DNA from: CAZBME01 sp964645835
GTDB taxonomy: Bacteria; Desulfobacterota; Syntrophia; Syntrophales; UBA8958
Assembly (NCBI GenBank): GCA_964645835.1
Contig: CAZYDG010000032.1
Span: forward strand, 22,951-86,950
DNA: 64,000 nt
Direction: 5' to 3'
The notes under the pieces are model-generated. The model worked only from the letters and a program-made list of their open reading frames with translations. It did no database searches and was not told where the DNA came from. Position 1 is the stretch's first letter. Each line of letters opens with the position of its first letter. Of this stretch, positions 60,377 through 64,000 are shown piece after piece. A program made the translations under genes and the position numbers.

Positions 60377-61444
60377 TCATTTCAACGAATTAATAACCTC
60401 AAAGACAAACTCCATGGAAATAAGGATGATGATAATCCATTCCAGGATATTGGAATAATGGATATGAACTTCGTTACTCAAGAGAATATAGTTCTGATGG
60501 ATGACCTGAAGTTTCCGGTTTACACTTTCCCTCCACTGGTCGGTACGTAACACCCGCAAGGTCGTTTGGTAAACCCGAGCATAATAAACATCCTCTGTGA
60601 TTTTAATGAAATTATCTATTTTTTCAGTAACTTTTGTAATATCGGCGATGAAGCGCATCAGGGTACTGGTAATCCGGCGATACCCACCTAAGCGGCTGTA
60701 GGCTGGTCTGTATCCGGCCTGTTCAATATCGTCGTACATATCTTCCATGTGCTTGCTGAGCAAAGCATCATAGTAGCGAAGCTCAAGTAATTGGACATTG
60801 GCATACTCGATAAGATCGCATAGGTCTCCGGGATGGCTCGGGTCGCATATGAGTGCAGTATCCCAGGTCACCAGGGCAAAATCGGTCTCGCTGTATGACA
60901 GTCTATTTTGTAAAATCTGCTCTCGCATCTGCCCACTAAAAGCAGTTTCCTCTCCCATGAGAAGCGCAACAGGATCCGCTACCTGATTATTGTCCCTAAT
61001 CCAGTAAATAGTGTGATCTTCATAGAAGTCACTGTCTATTTCCAACAAACCCAGAGCCGTAGTCAACATATCCTGAAGCGTAGTAAGCAGATATTTAAAG
61101 GGTTCCGTCAAACCCTTTTGCCCGGTAAAATACAGGGCTATTTCTTCTACACTGAGTGTGTTGGCTGGGGTATGGTTGTAAGCTAAACAGATGCTGATGG
61201 AACCAATATCAAATATGCGAGCCTGAGCTTGGAAGGTAACGTTTAACCCATCCATAGTCAAAGGGACGCTACCCAGATTAACCAGGAGGGGAGGGGAGCC
61301 CATCATAATGGATTTGGTGCGTACCCGTGAGAAATAGCTACGTGAAACGCTATGTATCTGGAAAAGCTCCTTCTCCAGTCGGGTTAGATCTATTTCCATC
61401 TGAGTTTCGTAGATACGATAAAAATAAAGTGAATACAATGACAT
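60377..61444 (-). CDS. RMD1/DUF155-like membrane-anchored protein
   Basis: A 355-residue protein, largely helical, with one transmembrane segment at the very C-terminus (EWIIIILISMEFVFEVI, about 335-351). The long helical part, and the arrangement of a terminal LEWIIIxLI-x-ME segment, match the RMD1/DUF155 family known from fungi and plant organelles and found in some bacteria. No catalytic motif is recognised. It is transcribed alone on the minus strand, away from its neighbours. The first ATG is used; MEIDLTRLEKE at residue 16 could also start it. Confidence 0.6.
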   Translation of the reverse strand: MSLYSLYFYRIYETQMEIDLTRLEKELFQIHSVSRSYFSRVRTKSIMMGSPPLLVNLGSVPLTMDGLNVTFQAQARIFDIGSISICLAYNHTPANTLSVEEIALYFTGQKGLTEPFKYLLTTLQDMLTTALGLLEIDSDFYEDHTIYWIRDNNQVADPVALLMGEETAFSGQMREQILQNRLSYSETDFALVTWDTALICDPSHPGDLCDLIEYANVQLLELRYYDALLSKHMEDMYDDIEQAGYRPAYSRLGGYRRITSTLMRFIADITKVTEKIDNFIKITEDVYYARVYQTTLRVLRTDQWRESVNRKLQVIHQNYILLSNEVHIHYSNILEWIIIILISMEFVFEVINSLK

Positions 61445-61936
61445 ACACTCCTATCATCACTAATAAAGCAGCATGGCTGCCTATTCCCACTGAGATTTTC
61501 CAGTCTATTGCCATGTTACCGTGACAAAAATGAAATCATGGCTTCCAGGCAACTAACTTTGATTTGCGCTTTGCTGGTTCCGACGTTCACCTTGTTAGCC
61601 CTTGGAGAGGTCGTAGAGGGCTTCTTCCAATGGGCTTTTGGTAGGACATTGCTTCTGTGATGTGGAAGTATAAGAAGAACGGTCTTTTATGTCAATGATA
61701 ATGATGGACATGAAATGATGGACACATTCGATAAATATTGTACCGGGATGTAAAGTCTGGTATCCATATCTGATTATTGTAATAGCTATGCCGGTGTGGC
61801 AATCAGATGTTGTAAATGACAATCTAAATCGGTATGAACCAATTTACCAGAGTTCTGTTTAGTGTGGGTCAGTTTTACGTGATCACTTTCCTTCCAGGTG
61901 GTCATTTTTGGATTATCACAACCAAGATGTGGGATC
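61445..61936. other. Gap between divergent RMD1-like and SRAP genes
   Basis: About 490 bp without a supportable gene. A 75-codon minus-strand frame at 61595-61822 has no ribosome-binding site or recognisable domain and is treated as chance. Promoters for both flanking genes must lie here, but none stands out. Confidence 0.45.
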
Positions 61937-62584
61937 ATGTGCGGCAGATTTATTCTTTTGACAGATCTATCAAGAATTGTTGAATCGTTCAATATCGAGG
62001 AAGTTACCTGCCGATATGTTCCGAGTCATAGCATATTTCCCGGTCAGCAAATCATCGCGGTTATCAAAGAGAACGTTAATTGTCTGGTAGATTTCAAGTG
62101 GGGTTTGATTCCATCGTGGACCAGAGACGCCACTGTGGGAAATCGCTTAATCAACTGCCGTGCCGAGACAGTCGCCGAAAAACCCAGTTTCCGCACCGCC
62201 TTCAAAAAAAGCCGCTGTCTGATTTTGGCAGATGGCTTCTACGAGTGGATATCCGAAGGTAAACGCAAGGTCCCGATGCTTTTTTCTCTTAAATCAGGTG
62301 AGCCCTTTGGGTTTGCGGGACTGTATGAACAATGGCATTCACCGGAAGGGCAAGTCATTCGTTCTTGCACGATCATCACGACGGCTTCTAATGAACTGAT
62401 TGCACCGATTCATGACCGGATGCCGGTGATTCTGCCGAAGGCGGTTGAATCGGAGTGGATAGACCCCGGCCCCGGTAATTTGAAGAGGCTCTTGTCTCTG
62501 TTGAAGCCCTATTCAGCGGATGAAATGGTCATGAAGGCTGTCGATCCGAAGGAGCTGGACGTTTTTCAACAGCCTGCTGACTAA
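61937..62584 (+). CDS. SRAP-family (HMCES/YedK) abasic-site-binding protein
   Basis: A 215-residue SOS response-associated peptidase-like protein that forms a covalent adduct with abasic sites in single-stranded DNA. The initiator is followed directly by the catalytic cysteine (MCGRFILLT). NCRAETV, RCLILADGFYEW and HDRMPVIL supply the conserved Asn, Glu and His. The start at 61937 is chosen so that C2 becomes the N-terminus after Met removal. The last residues (LDVFQQPAD) are encoded by the arm of a family 1 MITE. It faces DNA polymerase IV, another damage-response gene, tail to tail with overlapping stops. Confidence 0.92.
   Translation: MCGRFILLTDLSRIVESFNIEEVTCRYVPSHSIFPGQQIIAVIKENVNCLVDFKWGLIPSWTRDATVGNRLINCRAETVAEKPSFRTAFKKSRCLILADGFYEWISEGKRKVPMLFSLKSGEPFGFAGLYEQWHSPEGQVIRSCTIITTASNELIAPIHDRMPVILPKAVESEWIDPGPGNLKRLLSLLKPYSADEMVMKAVDPKELDVFQQPAD
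62560..62581. repeat. MITE arm forming the 3' end of the SRAP gene
   Basis: GGACGTTTTTCAACAGCCTGCT equals the terminal arm of family 1 elements. It codes for the last residues of the SRAP protein (VFQQPA) and lies beside the dinB stop codon. Confidence 0.7.
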
Positions 62585-63885
62585 ATACCCTTGGTATGCA
62601 GAATAGGCAACCCCAAGTGTTTCCGTTTCGTCTCGCCCCAGAGCCGGGTTTGTTCCCGCACCGTTGCCTCTCCCCTTTTACCTTTGCCCAGAACTTCTAT
62701 GGGGTGCGATGCCCCCAGGTGAACAGCGTGTTTGCCGTATTTCTGGTTGATTTCATCGATGGCCCCATATGCTTTGACGATCTTATCGGCCCTCAGGGGA
62801 TCCTCGAACAAGGAGAGTTGTAATGGCGTATCGGGCCGCAGATCAAGAAGAATAATACCCGTTGCCCGGTAAAGTTCTTTTTCCTTGAAAATGTCTGCGA
62901 ATATGCCCTGCAAAACGTCCGACAACTCAAGCGGATAGCTGGAGGGGCGGCTGAGCTTTATCTCGCATCCGGCATCTTCAAAGTTTTGCTTCCTCAGGAT
63001 CGCAACAATTTTTCGTGCCGCCAGTTGATAACGCCTTGCCTTTATGCAGGCAGATTCCAGGTTTCTCATGAGATGGGCATATAAATAGTCTTTGTTGCCG
63101 GTTGGCGGCGCAAAGGTTTTCATCTTGCTGATGGATGCATACGTTTTTTTTTCTTCCGCGGAAACAGGATAAACAGATTCCCCTCTGAGTTCCTGCCAGA
63201 TTTCAACCCCCGGTTTCGTAAAACGTTTTCTGACTGTTGTTTCAGGCAGTTTCGCAAACTCTAACGCGGTTTTAATTCCCATCTTATTCAAATAGGCCGT
63301 CGTTGCAGGACCAATGCCCCAAATCTTTTCGACGGGCAGGTCGTTCAGGTACCGAGCTATTTCACGGCCTGGAATGATGGTCATTCCGCTTGGCTTCCGG
63401 TGTTTCGAGCCAATCTTGGCAAGGACCTTGGTAAGACTGAGACCTGTGGAAACCGTTATACCCAATCCTCCTTCAATTTCAGCCTTGATCTTCCGGACGA
63501 TGTCTTCATAAGAGCTATGATAAATTCGTCTCAATCCCGTGATATCTAAAAAGCTCTCATCGATAGAGTATTCTTCGACCAAGGGTGTGAATTGTCTCAT
63601 GATGTCGGACATGCGTTTTGAAAAGAGGCTATAGGTTTCGTAATCGGAAGGAAGGACGATCAGTTGAGGGCATAACTTTTTTGCTTCGTGAAGGGGGACT
63701 CCTCTTTTGATTCCTATCTTTTTTGCAGCATAGCTGGCACAGGCGACAATACCCCGTTCTCCGCCCGTTATGATCGGTTTCCCTCTTAGTTCAGGATGGA
63801 TGGCCTCCTCGCATGACGTAAAGAATGCATCGCCATCGATATGGACAATGGCACGCGGCCAGGCCCGTTGCCTCAGATTAAAATG
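62581..63885 (-). CDS. dinB: DNA polymerase IV (Y-family), 5' end broken
   Basis: A frame for a translesion DNA polymerase with no usable start codon. The open frame runs from 63885 and carries AIVHIDGDAFFTSCEEA (first catalytic aspartate and steric-gate region) and later YSIDESFLDITG (D and E of the palm). No ATG, GTG or TTG occurs in frame between the upstream stop at 63886-63888 and an ATG at 63612. Starting at 63612 would give 343 residues lacking the first catalytic aspartate. The sequence upstream of about 63880 switches to repeat-rich, mobile-element-like DNA, so the true start was probably displaced. Translation from CTG (63876) is conceivable. Confidence 0.8.
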   Translation of the reverse strand, partial: HFNLRQRAWPRAIVHIDGDAFFTSCEEAIHPELRGKPIITGGERGIVACASYAAKKIGIKRGVPLHEAKKLCPQLIVLPSDYETYSLFSKRMSDIMRQFTPLVEEYSIDESFLDITGLRRIYHSSYEDIVRKIKAEIEGGLGITVSTGLSLTKVLAKIGSKHRKPSGMTIIPGREIARYLNDLPVEKIWGIGPATTAYLNKMGIKTALEFAKLPETTVRKRFTKPGVEIWQELRGESVYPVSAEEKKTYASISKMKTFAPPTGNKDYLYAHLMRNLESACIKARRYQLAARKIVAILRKQNFEDAGCEIKLSRPSSYPLELSDVLQGIFADIFKEKELYRATGIILLDLRPDTPLQLSLFEDPLRADKIVKAYGAIDEINQKYGKHAVHLGASHPIEVLGKGKRGEATVREQTRLWGETKRKHLGLPILHTKGI

Positions 63886-64000
63886 TTACCGAAAGTGTAG
63901 TGACAAGAGGTAACGTTGCCTCATAAAGAAAGTTACCCCGGTTTGATGTGTGAGAAGATCGTTTTGAGTTTCTTTTCCATAGCCTTTCTTAGCAGGAATG
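63885..64000. mobile_element. Probable mobile-element end beside dinB
   Basis: GTTACC (63885-63890), GGTAAC (63909-63914) and GTTACC (63932-63937) alternate in orientation, a pattern recalling the multiple terminal repeats of IS21-type elements. The stretch has no similarity to a dinB leader and continues past the window edge, with a small minus-strand frame ending GLY-stop (MEKKLKTIFSHIKPG) that could be a transposition-gene tail. Identity is uncertain. Confidence 0.4.

Noticed and set aside
61595..61822. 75-codon minus-strand frame
   Set aside because: Low-complexity hydrophobic/basic content, no ribosome-binding site, no homologue recognised.

Overview
The window reads as a chromosomal segment of an anaerobic deltaproteobacterium (Desulfobacterota), most likely a fatty-acid or aromatic-acid degrading relative of the Syntrophales. 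This is inferred from gene content: class III CoA-transferases, hydroxyacyl-CoA dehydrogenases, a cytosolic-type molybdopterin oxidoreductase, a periplasmic multihaem cytochrome with a Tat flavoprotein, sigma-54 control, and many dispersed intergenic repeats. No database search was possible.

Layout. 1-9 kb: the tail of a MarR regulator, a molybdopterin oxidoreductase, a PAS protein, a secreted cupin, a methyltransferase, a small helical protein and two tandem CaiB/BaiF CoA-transferases. 9.1-13.6 kb: housekeeping genes trpS-scpA-scpB, rluB, an HU/IHF protein and a site-2 protease. 14.3-19.1 kb: a membrane-anchored transglutaminase-like protein, an ABC exporter pair and an LpxH-like phosphoesterase. 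19.4-21.0 kb: agmatinase and pyruvoyl-dependent arginine decarboxylase (arginine to agmatine to putrescine), then an initiator tRNA. 21.5-28.6 kb: a sigma-54 activator followed, across a terminator and a near-consensus -24/-12 promoter, by a GntP-type permease, two hydroxyacyl-CoA dehydrogenase-like proteins, a beta-keto acid cleavage enzyme and a threonine-dehydrogenase-like SDR. This looks like an inducible pathway for a hydroxy or keto acid of unknown identity. 29.4-33.9 kb: a metalloid-resistance cluster (small membrane protein, AhpD-like protein, ECF sigma factor, ArsR, mini-thioredoxin, permease, DGC protein, ACR3).

34-55.3 kb, minus strand: a complete E. coli-type complex I operon (nuoA-B-CD-E-F-G-H-I-J-K-L-M-N) running almost without gaps into gnd, zwf, a cyclase-family hydrolase and a frameshifted transketolase. 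NADPH-producing pentose-phosphate enzymes and the NADH-oxidising proton pump may therefore be transcribed together. 55.4-64 kb: a chemotaxis-receptor remnant, a large secreted PEBP/BACON/four-repeat protein, a tetrahaem cytochrome with a Tat-exported flavoprotein reductase, an RMD1-like protein, an SRAP protein, and a DNA polymerase IV gene whose 5' end is broken next to what looks like a mobile-element end.

Two dispersed repeat families recur through the window. One is a roughly 155-185 bp MITE-like inverted-repeat element (four long copies, three partial ends, one of which forms the 3' end of the SRAP gene). The other is a roughly 200-260 bp intergenic element with a conserved long imperfect hairpin (four copies, one apparently interrupted).
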